DNA of 64,000 bases. It comes from Orychophragmus violaceus (Eukaryota; Streptophyta; Magnoliopsida; Brassicales; Brassicaceae). Made by a program: the position numbers and the translations under genes. Under the pieces are notes generated by a model that did not search any database, was not told the origin of the DNA, and saw nothing but the letters and a program-made list of their open reading frames with translations. The stretch is from positions 77,259,823 to 77,323,822 of the forward strand of contig CM058239.1 of NCBI GenBank assembly GCA_030180135.1. Reading direction: 5' to 3'. Of this stretch, positions 43,911 through 55,600 are shown one piece after another (positions within the stretch are counted from its first letter, which is position 1; every line of letters begins with the position of its first letter).

Positions 43911-44640
43911 TACAAGTATGTGTCGGAGTTATGGAGGAAGAAACAGTCGGATGTGAAGAGGTTTGTGCAGAGGGTTAGGTGTTGGGAGTATCGCCAACAG
44001 CCTTTCATTGTTCTTCTTGTTCGTCCCACTCGTCCCGACAAAGCCAGTCATCTCGGTTACAAAGCCAAGCAGGTATTCTTCTTCTTATCGTCTTTTTATC
44101 TTGAATCAAGTAGATACGCTTGTGTTATCATGATAGAATACTTCTTGAGACCAGCGAAATTGATATGACTGAACATCTCTTTATCTTTTATGGACCATGT
44201 TCTTGTCTTAGTTGATACATTTTTTTATAAGCCATGGATCAAAAAATTGTGTGCTGATTATAGAATTGCCATTCATTTAGTTTGTGTTCTCCCAACTCTT
44301 TTCTTCTTTGTGTCAGGGGTTTGTTATTATCGTGTTTGTGTGAGATGTGGAGGTCGCAAGAGGCCTGCTTCCAAGGGTATTGTGTATGGTAAACCCAGTA
44401 ACCAGGGAGTGACACAGCTCAAATCCGACCGTGGGAAGAGATTTGTTGATGAGGAACGTGCTGGTCGTAAACTTGGTGTCCTCAAGGTCCTTAACTCCTA
44501 CTGGCTCAGTGAGGTAAGCACCAAACCCTCGGTTACTATCCAGTCTAGCATTACTGTGTCTGATAATATGAACAGACCTTCCTACATGGCTACATGGAAG
44601 AGCAAAAACTCCCTTTCGGTTGTGATGACGAGTCGTAGAA
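43911..44640 (+). pseudogene. RPL15: 60S ribosomal protein L15 (eL15) pseudogene
   Basis: Exon A (43911-44072) reads YKYVSELWRKKQSDV...EYRQQPFIVLLVRPTRPDKA...LGYKAKQ and ends at a GT donor. Exon B (44317-44513) starts GFV, shows a one-base loss, then YRVCVRCGGRKRPASKGIVY, KPSNQGVTQLKSDRGKRF and ERAGRKLGVLKVLNSYWLSE to a GTAAGC donor. Only the last ~20 residues follow (44571-44636, NRPSYMATWKSKNSLSV); about 60 residues are missing. Introns are retained, so this is a DNA-level duplicate, not a processed copy. The initiator exon is not found. Non-functional. Confidence 0.92.
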
Positions 44641-44662
44641 CAACAAATGGTGTTAGCCAATA

Positions 44663-45442
44663 ACGAGAGAAGGACTTCACTGACTCATGTTATGAGCTAT
44701 CCCATCCGTCATAGTAATCTTATACTCTTCGTGAATCTGAAAAACAATTATGAACACTGTTACTGCTTTCCAGTAATAATGACGACTTTGAGAACACCAA
44801 CAGCTGTTAAACAAGATCGACGGAAGGACATGCCGTAACAAGCCGAGACCAAACAAAAACATTCAGAATACAAAGCAAGGTGCTTCAATTCCCTTTTTCA
44901 TATAGGCCTTTTTTTTGCGTCACATATATAGGCCTTCATGTGTTGACGTTTCTGTCCATGTCTTTGAGAATACATGCTTAACATCAGAATATTAAATATT
45001 TTTGATAAACGTTGTACGCTTTATTCTCCAGGTTATACTGTCTTCAGATAATGTTTCCTGTTTTATGGAGAGTCTAAGCCCACCATATGCAACTGGTAAG
45101 CTTTGTAAGGCATGTCCCAGTATGCTTAGCTTTGTTTAGTTTCATCTATCCATTGTTTGTCTGCATACACCTTCTTGACAAACAATTGTAGAACTCTTTG
45201 ACACTGGTATTATTAAAGTTCAAACCCAAATCCAATGGTATTATTTATTTAAACTTAACATGTATTAACGATATTTATATGTAAAAAAGTTGTGTTAAGT
45301 GACTTGCTCCACCACTTTTGTTACTTGTCCATCAAGTTTCACAGTACAGAAAGATTTTGTTATATCAATGTCGTACCTTACTGAATTCAACCCTTAATGT
45401 TTTTTAATGATTGAATTACATTATCTATCTGTTGCAGCCATA
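44663..45442. other. Intergenic sequence
   Basis: Downstream flank of the RPL15 relic. No gene or repeat recognised. Confidence 0.5.
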
Positions 45443-45459
45443 CACTACAAGAAAATAGC

Positions 45460-46020
45460 GTTTTCACGACTGTACTTTTAATCGCAGAATAGTCGTTAAT
45501 CGGCGACAAAAATACGACTAAATGTGGTAGTTGTAAATTCATAGTCGCTAAATCACATAGTCATATTATTAGTCGGCTAGTTACGACTATTTATACGACT
45601 AACACAGGTAATCGTAAAATAGACGTAGCGTTGTCAGAAGATATAAGGATTAATTTGTGACAACGATAGCAACATTTGTGCAACTATAGAGGGAGTCTAG
45701 ATGCCGTCAGAGAAATGTTGTCATAAAATAGTCGTTAAACTAGGTGACGACTGGACGATTAATATGTGACTGTATAGTATAGTCAGAAAGTAGTCATAAA
45801 TATTAGCCACTATGTAATGACTGGGTAACGACTATTTAACAACTATCCCGCGACTAATATGAATATCCATATACGATTATGGTAATGATCTCGCCACTAT
45901 GTGGCGACTGTTATATCACTGACTAGTATAGTCACGATTTAGTCGTAGACTATGGTGACGTTTTGGTGACTCTTTAGTGACACTTTACGACTGTTTAATG
46001 ACTAATATAAAGACTATGCA
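45460..46020. repeat. CACTA subterminal TAGTCG repeats
   Basis: Dozens of TAGTCG/CGACTA/CGACTG words in both orientations next to the terminus, the usual TNPA-binding architecture of En/Spm-type elements. The same word family occurs at 8790-9180. Confidence 0.85.
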
Positions 46021-46329
46021 GCTACTACGCGGGACATCCAGATACCATTAATTGACGATTGTTACGTTTACGTGAAATAAAGAATTTGGTATTATTCCAT
46101 TTCTCAAATTTACGATTTAGTAATTGGTGATACTTCCATTTGAATGATACAAGAAATGTAAAAGACATTTACTTCAAGAAAACATTGATAACTTTAATAG
46201 TTTTGTGTTCCATATATACAAAAATGATTATCTACATATGCAAACTCCAATATTAAGGAGTTTCGAATTCATACACCAGAAAAGAAGTTCAGTAGGCATA
46301 GCGACAAGTAACATATGCAGCAGATGGAG

Positions 46330-48308
46330 TTAAGTTGTACATGTTGGGGGACGACCGTTTGTGTTGGCTGCTGGCCTATGAGTCTGAAGAAAGTCAAGAA
46401 AATGCGTATCACTTTCCCGCAGATACTTTTCTACCAAGGAAAGGTACTCGATCTTTTCCTTCTGCTCATTCGCAACTCGGGCGTGATCTGCTTCACGGGC
46501 AGCCTGCTCCTCGATTTTACGTTTAGCTTCCTTCAATTGCTCTTGAATATCCATAAACCCTGCATAGTCTCCCGGCTGCTTGCGATTGCCCCTCAAAAGA
46601 GACTCTTTGAGGCTTCCAAATCCACATGGATTTCCTCGTATATCCGTCCCAGTGGCCTGTTATATTTAAAGACAATCCGCGAAACACAATTAAATAAAGA
46701 ACATGATATGACTTTATAAATGTGAATTGTGAAAAATATTACTTTACCTCAAGGAATATGTGCTCATATTTCTAGTGTGGGTTACCGATGTCTCGAAGTA
46801 GCACCGTTCGAAACTTCTAAAGTCTCTCTATCGAGATCTAACAACTTCTCGTTTATGATCTTTTGGAAAGTTGCAGCGATTTTCTCTGCCTTCCGATCAA
46901 CATATGTACCGCCTGCCTTTGTATGTGTCTTGATGAATACCTCACCACTATTAATCGGTCTTCCATATTCCTCTTCTTGCAGTGTTATACCTCAAACAAG
47001 GATCATTACAGAAATTTCTAGTTGCAATGATGTAACAAACATAAAATAAAGGTTACTTCCCATTTCAAGCCTGATTTCAAGGTACGACTTGGGCCCTAAG
47101 AAATGGACATGACGACCGAGACCTCCAAGGTCAGACAAACGAAAACTGGCATAGGTCTTACTTTTATCATTTGCTTCCTCAGTTTCCCAATAGTCGGTCA
47201 TCGTTTTCCAGAGAGTCTCTTTGATCCACTTAGGTCGCTCTCGTTTAGTCCTGGCAGTGCTAACCATGCCTTTTAACTGTCGTTGACAGATCTCCTTGAA
47301 ATATTGTTGAACTGTCCCTGTTATCAAGGGATCCCAATGGTGGTTTTTCTAGAATATAGATAGAATAAGCATAGCATTAGTGAAAACAACACATGCAAGG
47401 TATATATGAAAGGTATAAGAGAGAAAACTGTACAACGAACTTGAGGAAATATCTTTCTGCTTTATCACGAGGCACATGTGACCAGTTATAGTATGGTATA
47501 CCGAATTTGTTTGTAAATTTTTTTGTAATCTTCCGAACCAATTTCGATCCTCCGTCACGAGTAAACCTGAAATATGAACAAGATTAACATCCCAACCATC
47601 AGAGACTCGAACTCATCAAATCATCATAACTCATAAGAAAACCAACAATCATATTCGTAAACAAACTAGACAGTTTAAAAACACACCATTGCGAAAGGCA
47701 TAAGACAAGAACAAAAAACCCATACAGAGAATATTAACAGCTGAAGAAACAGTACATGACAATAGCCATACCAAGTCATGTTTAGCATCGGTGCGGGAGG
47801 GAGTACGGTGGTAAATGTTTCCCTGTCTGGGACCCGAAGCAGAGCATTCAGAGCCCGCAGAGTGTCCTCCTCTAGGTCCGGAAAAAACTGAAGAGATTCT
47901 TCGAGGAAGTTGTGACCTTCAGAAGATGGATGACTCTGAACCTGAGATTGGTAAACTGGCGAATCTGGGGTGTTTTCAATAGGATTCTGGTTGTTTTGGA
48001 CTTCTTCTGACACCGGCGAAGCTTCGACTTCAGGTTGATTAGTAGTCGAGTTCTGGAATAGTTGTCTTGGCGGTGGATATTCCTGTACATGGGGTACTGA
48101 CGCTGGCATTTGGGGGATAACTGGATTTTTTCTGGACGTTGAGTGGTCTGAGTCGGAGGAACAACGGGATGCGGGGTGAAGGTGAATTGTTTTGGAAAAG
48201 GGCTCGGTGTATTTTTCAGACCACTGGGTTGGACCCAACGGCTCTCTGAGTAACATTTGGAGTGGTTAGTATCTTACGAGCTCCCCCTCTCTTTCCCTTT
48301 TGAGGCAT
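46330..48308 (-). pseudogene. Transposase_24 (Ptta/En/Spm) gene of CACTA element
   Basis: Minus-strand gene starting MPQKGKRGGARKILTTPN at 48308. The Pro/Ser-rich N-terminus has a frame change near 48250 and ends ALNALLRVPDRETFTTVLPP. Exon 2 (about 47566-47440) reads FTRDGGSKLVRKITKKF and HVPRDKAERYFLK. Exon 3 (47349-47063) reads VQQYFKEICQRQLKGMV and PKWIKETLWKTMTDYW. Exon 4 (46996-46789) reads SGEVFIKTHTKAGGTYVDRK. The last exon (about 46655-46330) has a coiled coil (EQLKEAKRKIEEQAAREAD) and ends RPPTCTT. These motifs and this order define the plant Transposase_24 family. Stops are few; the N-terminal shift makes function doubtful. Confidence 0.85.
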
Positions 48309-48835
48309 CGTTTCACGGAGAGTTTAGAGAAGAAATTGAGAGGGTTGATAGTGTATCTGCAAAAATTAGTAATAAAACTAAGAACCTCGAATAAGAGATT
48401 CAAATAAGAGATGCCAGTTAGAGACTAGTCGGTAGGGAGATTTGAGATTCAAATAAGAGATGCCATTAAACCCTAAACCATAGACGAAAGATAAGAAGAC
48501 AAGAAGAATATTAAATGTTCATCACAACCTTTGACACACCCATTCTTCTTATGTTTCAAAAATAGATATGCGACTCATTTCTATTATTGTATATAAATAG
48601 ATGACTAAGTTTAACTACTAAATAACATATATAGTTTAAGCCATTTTCAAAATAAAAAAATCTCAAATAGCTAAAAAAAAATAAAATCAAAAATGGAAAA
48701 GGAAAAATACTTAGTTTTACACATTAACACCATGATCTTGATCATGAATGATGTTAGTTGGGACTTATTAATAAGACATACATAATTATTACAGCCTAGA
48801 CAACCAAAATGTTGCATTGTCCCCATAAATAAACT

Positions 48836-49587
48836 ATGGTGGTTGCTTTCATCTCTTCATTACCAAATTCATAATCGATTACCTTCCAAGTGATGTTCTT
48901 TCAAAAATTCTTCTTCACGTCATTGACGGTGAACAAGGTTTACGTTATTTTATAAGGGCCAAGACAACCTGCAAGGCGCTACAAAGCGTAGGACAAAGTC
49001 AAGATTTCTACAAGTCGATTGATTTATACTAAGGTTTTATTAACTTAAATCTCTTTGCTTGCCCACCTCATTATAAACAAGATTTCGTCGAGAGGTGTCT
49101 ACAATTAGGAAACCATGCAGCTCTTCTCCTACGAGGTATGTGTTTCTTTATCTACATCGACCGGATGGTTGAAGGAGTGACAATGATCAAAAGATCAGAA
49201 GATAGCCGATGGGAAACAGGGATGTACGCGTACTCCATGCCCTTGCATGTTTTTTATGGAGATGGAGTAGTGTTGAACAGTGGATAGGTCATCAATCGTG
49301 AACTTGTCACTCAGATACGTATAAAGATAACTAGGAGGAACAGGCGTGTATGGCCAGAAACGCCTTTGGCTCTGTTCTTTGAGAAGGAAGCGAGTGTAGA
49401 TATCAACGGCCTGTATAGTTACATGTGTGCTCCGATAACAACTTGGAAGGGTTGGTGGGACTTTGGTTTCAAGGATTTGGCTACTTTTTTCCTGCAGTTG
49501 TCACTCTCGACAAACTTCAAACTCAATGGAACTCTCATGAGTCTTGATTTATTGCTCATTGATGTTTCTAACACCGTTCCTCAATAG
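48836..49587 (+). pseudogene. F-box-like protein pseudogene
   Basis: One frame from 48865 encodes DYLPSDVLSKILLHV...YFIRAKTTCKALQSVGQSQDFY, an F-box motif as in large Brassicaceae F-box families (SCF ubiquitin-ligase substrate adaptors). It continues to 49587 (ETPLALFFEKEASVDINGLY, WWDFGFKDLATFFLQ). In-frame TAA at 49030-49032 and TAG at 49285-49287 interrupt it. A possible true start (ATG 48836, VVAFISSLPNS) is in another frame. It lies against the RPA-like Helitron gene and may be captured cargo or a local host relic. Confidence 0.7.
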
Positions 49588-49675
49588 GCTAAAATAGATC
49601 ACATCCCATATATTTGAGAAAATTATTAACGTTGACATACAATAATAAAATTATTCAAGACCCTCTGATCCAAGG

Positions 49676-51544
49676 GTCAATGTATTACCGCAGAATCCAC
49701 ATGTTCAAAGATTTGGTAAAGGAAGGGAAGATTGCCTCATCAACAACTTCGAAATTGTTCACAACTACAGTCAGTACAAGGTCACAAATAGTCCTTACAA
49801 CTTGTGATTCATTGGCGCAACCCAGATCATTGAAGCGACAGAGGAAGTTTCTTGCATCAAACGTGAAAGTTTGGAATCGACAATTATGTTGGATTCCAAA
49901 GCTCTGCAGGAACCAACATCCACTTGCTAGGTAAACAGTATCCACATTGTCTATGTTATAATTATGATACTAAAATTTGTTATAGTACATTTGTTTCATT
50001 TCATTAGTTGAAGATGTTATCGGCCAAGTCTTATCTGTCAATAGCTCCAATTTGGATGACTCAACCAGCAAACAGAAGATTGTCCTGCTTCTTCTTCTGC
50101 AAGAGTAAGCTACTCAAATTATATTTGACTTCACTTTAACTGTTTTCATTCCACTCAGAAAACTAATTTACACAACACTCGGATGTAATAATAACTCGAC
50201 AATCTTCATGACTCTATGGGATGACCAAGCTTCTGAATTCCGTATGCATTTCCAGCAGACTAATCGGGAGTGCATTGTTATTGTCTGCACATGTTTGAAT
50301 CCTAATATTTTTGCAAGTAATCAGCTTTACTTTTTTTATAAAATCATTAATCATGCTACTTCTAAAATTATTATTTGATTATTCGTGTAGGAAAACTTCA
50401 CCTTAACTCGAGCGGATCAACAAAGATATACACCAATCACGATTTCGAGGTTGTCAAAGAGTTTACAAAAAGTTTAATTACTATCAGCCCATATATTAAA
50501 CTTTAATTGTTATGTAGACTACAAATTGTTAGGTATCTAAACAGTAGAATTTTTTTTTGCAGTATGTGTATTGACACCGGTGACGCGTCTACAAAAATAG
50601 TGGAGGAGAATATGAAGAATGTCGAATTGGATGATTGGACAATCCAAGAAATTCTCAATTATGTATCAAGTGGAGCATATCAGGAAAAAGATGTCATTTC
50701 TCGTGCGCGTGTCATTGAAATCAACAGCCGTAACGGAAGGAGTTACTTCTCATGTGCTAAATGCTCCAAGAAACTAACCCGTTCAGGAACCTCTTTGATA
50801 TGTAACAATTGCAACTCAAGCTCTGCAATTGGTGTTGTCAGGTATAATATTAATCACACTCTCTAAATAGAATCTTACACCAATGATTGTTTACACTAAT
50901 TTTGGATATTTGTCAACAAAATCAGGTTTAGATTAGAGCTCATAGTTGAATCTGGTGATAGGACAACTACATTTGTCATGTTTGATCGAAATGCCAAAAA
51001 AATAGCCCACTCCACTGCCGAGGACATGACTCAATCAAAGGTATTCTAAATACTTCCAGACGTAAAGTGTATAAAGATAGTGCCTCCCAGCCTGCTAATA
51101 TGAATTGGTTTATTACAGGAATATGATGGAGAAGGCAACTCTGACTATCAGATGGTGCCAAGGTGTTTCCTTGAAATGGTTCGAAAGAAAATGGTCTTCC
51201 AAATCAAGATCTCATACTACAACTTCAAAACATACGTACAAACCTTCACAGTGACTCGAGTCATACCAGGTATGATGCTCCCTGGCACAAAGGCAGAACT
51301 CAAAACTATTAAGGTAATGTGAATGATAAACATGCATCACATCATTTAAAAATAAAGTCTTGATATATATATTATACAGGACATGAGGAACATCAAGAGT
51401 GAAGGTGGGGAAATTCAGCCAACTTTCCGCAGCTCAGAAATATCTGATGGACTAGAAAACAAGGAAACTATGGGACCAGAAGATGCAGGGAATGAGATTG
51501 AAGATCGTGAAACAAAAGAGCCAAAGAAGATGCGAGTAATATGA
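49676..51544 (+). pseudogene. Helitron RPA1-like (replication protein A) gene
   Basis: A multi-exon gene of single-stranded-DNA-binding OB folds. Exons: 49676-49870 (NNFEIVHNYSQYKVTNSPY, ATEEVSCIKRE); 50006-50105 (DVIGQVLSVNSSNLDD); 50158-50315 (FMTLWDDQASEF); 50391-50475; 50565-50842 with a C-terminal zinc ribbon (CAKC...CNNC); 50928-51042 (LIVESGDRTTTFVMFDR); 51119-51314; 51380-51544, ending EPKKMRVI at TGA. Most exons are open with good GT/AG borders, but the first OB exon is absent and there is a stop in the first piece. Such RPA genes accompany Rep/helicase genes in plant Helitrons, which fits the next gene. Confidence 0.85.
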
Positions 51545-52631
51545 ACACATTGGGACATTAGACTCTAAGTATTGATGATAATATATTATTCCACAACGAC
51601 AAACTTTGTGTTTTTAGTTGTTTTCTGTCATTTCCAGTTTATGACCTTCAGTTTGTGTATGTTAATAATTTAAGGTCACAATAAATAAATGGTATTCATT
51701 TCCTTTTCTTAATATTCGTATTAATATTTTATAATTTGCGCTATGTGATTTATAATATAACAGACTTGTTTTTTGTTGCTTATGGAAAGAGTTTGTAAAC
51801 CCATGTAGCTTAACGTAGTGTTTTCGGTATACTGTTCTTCTGTTATATGATAATTTTGAACAAAACAAAAAATAATTTACCCGGTTAACTTATATTTTAC
51901 CTATATACACATACCTATACACAAAAAAGTATAAATAATCTATGTACAAAATTAATGCTATATCATGGATGTTATAATGCATATATATATATATATATAT
52001 AAATATTTTTTTTTTTTAATTTTTCTAATATTGATAACAGAAAAACTTATAATTTATAAGTAAAATTTAATGAACTATATAGCAATTAATAAATATGGAT
52101 TATATGAAATTGTGGTATTAATCACCCGAGTTATTTATAAAATAAATTTTGCTTTTAATTTTTTTTGGGTTATAGTTAATGTTGCATTATTAATTTTTAT
52201 GCACACCAAAAAAAGTGAATTACTTCAAGATTTTATGTGAAAATTGTACGGATAGTCAAACAAAGATTATATACTACTATTTGTATTCCTACTAAAATGG
52301 TGATCACATACAACATATACTTTAAATAAATGTTGACTAAAACATTTAATGAATATATTCATCATATGAATCTTAAAAACGCTAATCCCAACAACTTAAA
52401 TAGTTTACAACTTTCATAGCCATCATTTATTATTAAAGGAAAACGAATAGTTGACCAACAAAAAAAGGAAAACGAGGAAACAAAGTGATCCAGCAGAAAT
52501 GTCATTGAGCAAATGGTGGGTCCTACTTGAAACTATTAATCATTACTTTGGTCAAACAATAAAATTCTACATACAACTTTGCAAATTGCTTTACGAAGAA
52601 ACTAAAAAAAACTCCACACCTTCTCTCTAAA
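51545..52631. other. AT-rich spacer between Helitron genes
   Basis: No gene. Includes an (AT)n run at about 51981-52001. The segment 52560-52631 is the likely promoter and leader of the Rep/helicase gene. Confidence 0.6.
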
Positions 52632-55600
52632 TGAACGCTTCAATGAGTGTAAGTCAAGAAAAAACCATGTTAAATCGAATCAATCGGATCCAGAAACTGC
52701 GACGTGACAGAGCAAGTATGGTTTAGAATATCATGCACTAATTAGTTGAATCCATTACAGAAGTCAAATTTCCCTAACCTGTTTTACCCACTATGACAGG
52801 GACATCAAACTCCAATGGCGATCGTACAGGTATGCGAACAAATAATTGATTAGTATCTTCTCCATTTCTGCATAGATAATTGTTTCTCTAACTAAATTAA
52901 AACTAAAAACAGATACTTCAAGACAAGCTAGGCAAAGACGAATCCAAATATTACAACTTAAGCGTCAGAACAAAATCATCAGATGCCACTCCGAAAAAAG
53001 GTAATCCTTCTACTGGTCAACCATACAATTTAGAAACTCCTTTATCCTCAATGATGTATTATTACAATGTTTTAAAATTAATAATTCACCTATTTTCATA
53101 TAACAAAATTTAATTTTATTGTTACGAAGATATTTTTACATCCTGATATTTTAAAAGTGCACATACAAAATACACTATATCTAATTTGTTAGTGTATAGT
53201 TTTAATTAATAAAAAAATATATGACATGTAATGCATTATATTTTTAAAACTATTTATTCATATATCCTCTTTGATATATATATATATATATAAACATTTT
53301 TATATAAATATTTATATATTCTGATAACATTGTCAAAGATACTCTTTATTCAAATAGGAGCGAGTATTCCACTTAAGCATACATAAAAGAAAACATATAT
53401 TACAAATCCCGTATGTTTGTATATATCCAAATTACGTTTTAACGTATTTAAGAACAAATCTAAAACAGGGAAAAAAGGAAACGAGCACATCAAGAAAATA
53501 ATCTCGTAGAATGCACAAATTGTCGTGCATTAGTATGGAAAAAAGAAAGCAACGAAAAGTAAAAAGATGGAAACAAATTGTTTTCGATATGTTGTGGAAA
53601 AGGCGTGTATCTTTTCCAGCCATGAGGGAACCGCAAGAAAAACTTAAAGAGTTATACAAATCTCCTCACTTTATTGAGAATATCAAGGTTTATAACTCAT
53701 TGCAAGCTTTCACCTCTATTGGAGCACAAGTCGACCATTCCTTATTGTCTGCTCGCGGTCCGTACACATACTGAATACAAGGCCAAATTTGTCACAGGCT
53801 GTGCTCCTTAATACCACCCGAAGAAAAACCTCCAAAATTTGGTCAGATGTACATTGTGGATACTAAGAATGAAGTCCAAAATCGTATCAAAACAATGTCA
53901 AGAAATAATGATTCATCCAGACATCAAGAAGATATTGTCCAAGGATTGATACGCATGCTAGACGAAAATAACTGGTTAGCTGCTGAGTTCAGAAAAACTA
54001 GGGATAAATATGAGTCAAGCATATGTGAAGACTTCACCATTTGCCTTGTGGGTGTGAAAGAAAAGGGTAGACAACATGACTTGCCTTCTTCATATGAAAT
54101 TGTCGGGCTGATTGTTGGTAAATTTGCTAAAAGAGATATCATTGTTCAATACAAGTCATTTGAACTTCAGCATTTCCTTCTTACACCCATACTATATGGC
54201 ACTACAATATCCAATGTTGTTTCGTTATGGAGAGAGCGGATTCCACTTGCGTATTCCATGTGTTAGTGAAAATGGAAAGAGGAAAGTACGAGAATTTGTG
54301 ACAATCCGAGAGTTCTATGCATACCAAATCCAAACAAGGTTGTCTGAAGGAAAGATATTGATAAAATCAGGTCATCTCTTTCATCAATTTGTTGTTGAAT
54401 GATACACATGTATCGAGGAAGAACGATTAAATTTTCATAGGCTTAATAAAAAAAACTCAGAGCTGATCTCTAGAATAATGTGTGTGATGCGGTTGGAAGA
54501 GGTGACACTAATCCTAAATCCTTAGGAAAAAGAGTAATTTACCGTCATCATTCACAGGAGGACCTCGATACATGATTGAAAACTATCATGATGCAATTGC
54601 AATTTGTCGAAATATGGAAATCCTCATATGTTTATCACTATAACAGCAAATCCAGGGTGAGAAGATATCAAAGAGCACTTGCAAGATTATGGGAATGACT
54701 AAGCCAATGACAGACCTGATTTAAGCTGTCGAGTCTTTAAAATAAAATTGGAGGAATTGGTTTCCGATTTGAAGGACGACACATTTTTTCGGCCCATTAA
54801 TTGCAAGTAAACTTTCATCAGTTTTAAACTTAAATTTGATTTAGTGACAGTCATACCCAAATTTTAGTAATCGATCTTTATATTTGCAGTTGTCTACACA
54901 ATTGAATTTCAAAAAAGAGGGCTTCCACATGTGCATATCCTCATATGGCTAGAGGAAGCTACATGTAATCCTTCGATTGCTGATATTGATGACATCATTA
55001 CAGACGAGATACTTGATGAGAAGGAAGACCCAGAAGGATATGAATTGGTTAAGAAGCACATGATGCATGGACCTTGTGGAGTAGACAGACCAACAAACTC
55101 ATGTATGAAAAAGGGATATGTACCAAAAAAATATCCAATGCAATTCTTTCCAAGTACGTCTACATAAAAATAAGGGTATATGATCTATAGACGATGCGAC
55201 GATGTGGGAAAATTTGTAGTGAAAGGGGAAACAAGGCTGGACAACCGCTATGTAATCCCGCATAATATGGTTGTACTTAAAAAGTATAAAGCGCATATTA
55301 ATGTCGAGTAGTGTAATACTTCAAAACTTATCAAATATCTTTTCAAGTATATCATCAAAGGAGTTGACAAAGCTACAATTGTCTTCTAACACACCCTAGC
55401 GGACAGCAGAGTATCAGCATATATGGTCAAAATCAATTAAATTCAAAATTACCAAGAATGTCAATACTTATCGGCATTTGAGGCGGCATGGCATACATTC
55501 TCTTTCGATATTCACCATCAGAAACCACCAGGACAAAAACTGTTATTCCATCTTGAAGGAGAACAAAGCGTAATCGTTGATGAGAATGAGGACTTGGAAG

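Larger units (their letters stand above)
45443..48560. mobile_element. CACTA (En/Spm) element, right end not found
   Basis: A clear terminus, CACTACAAGAAAATAGCG at 45443, is followed by ~550 bp dense in TAGTCG/CGACTA subterminal repeats (to about 46020). A minus-strand Transposase_24-type gene (48308-46330) follows. No complementary CTTGTAGTG end was seen to the right, and no TNP2-type transposase is present, so it is incomplete. The right limit given is arbitrary, before the F-box relic. Confidence 0.82.
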
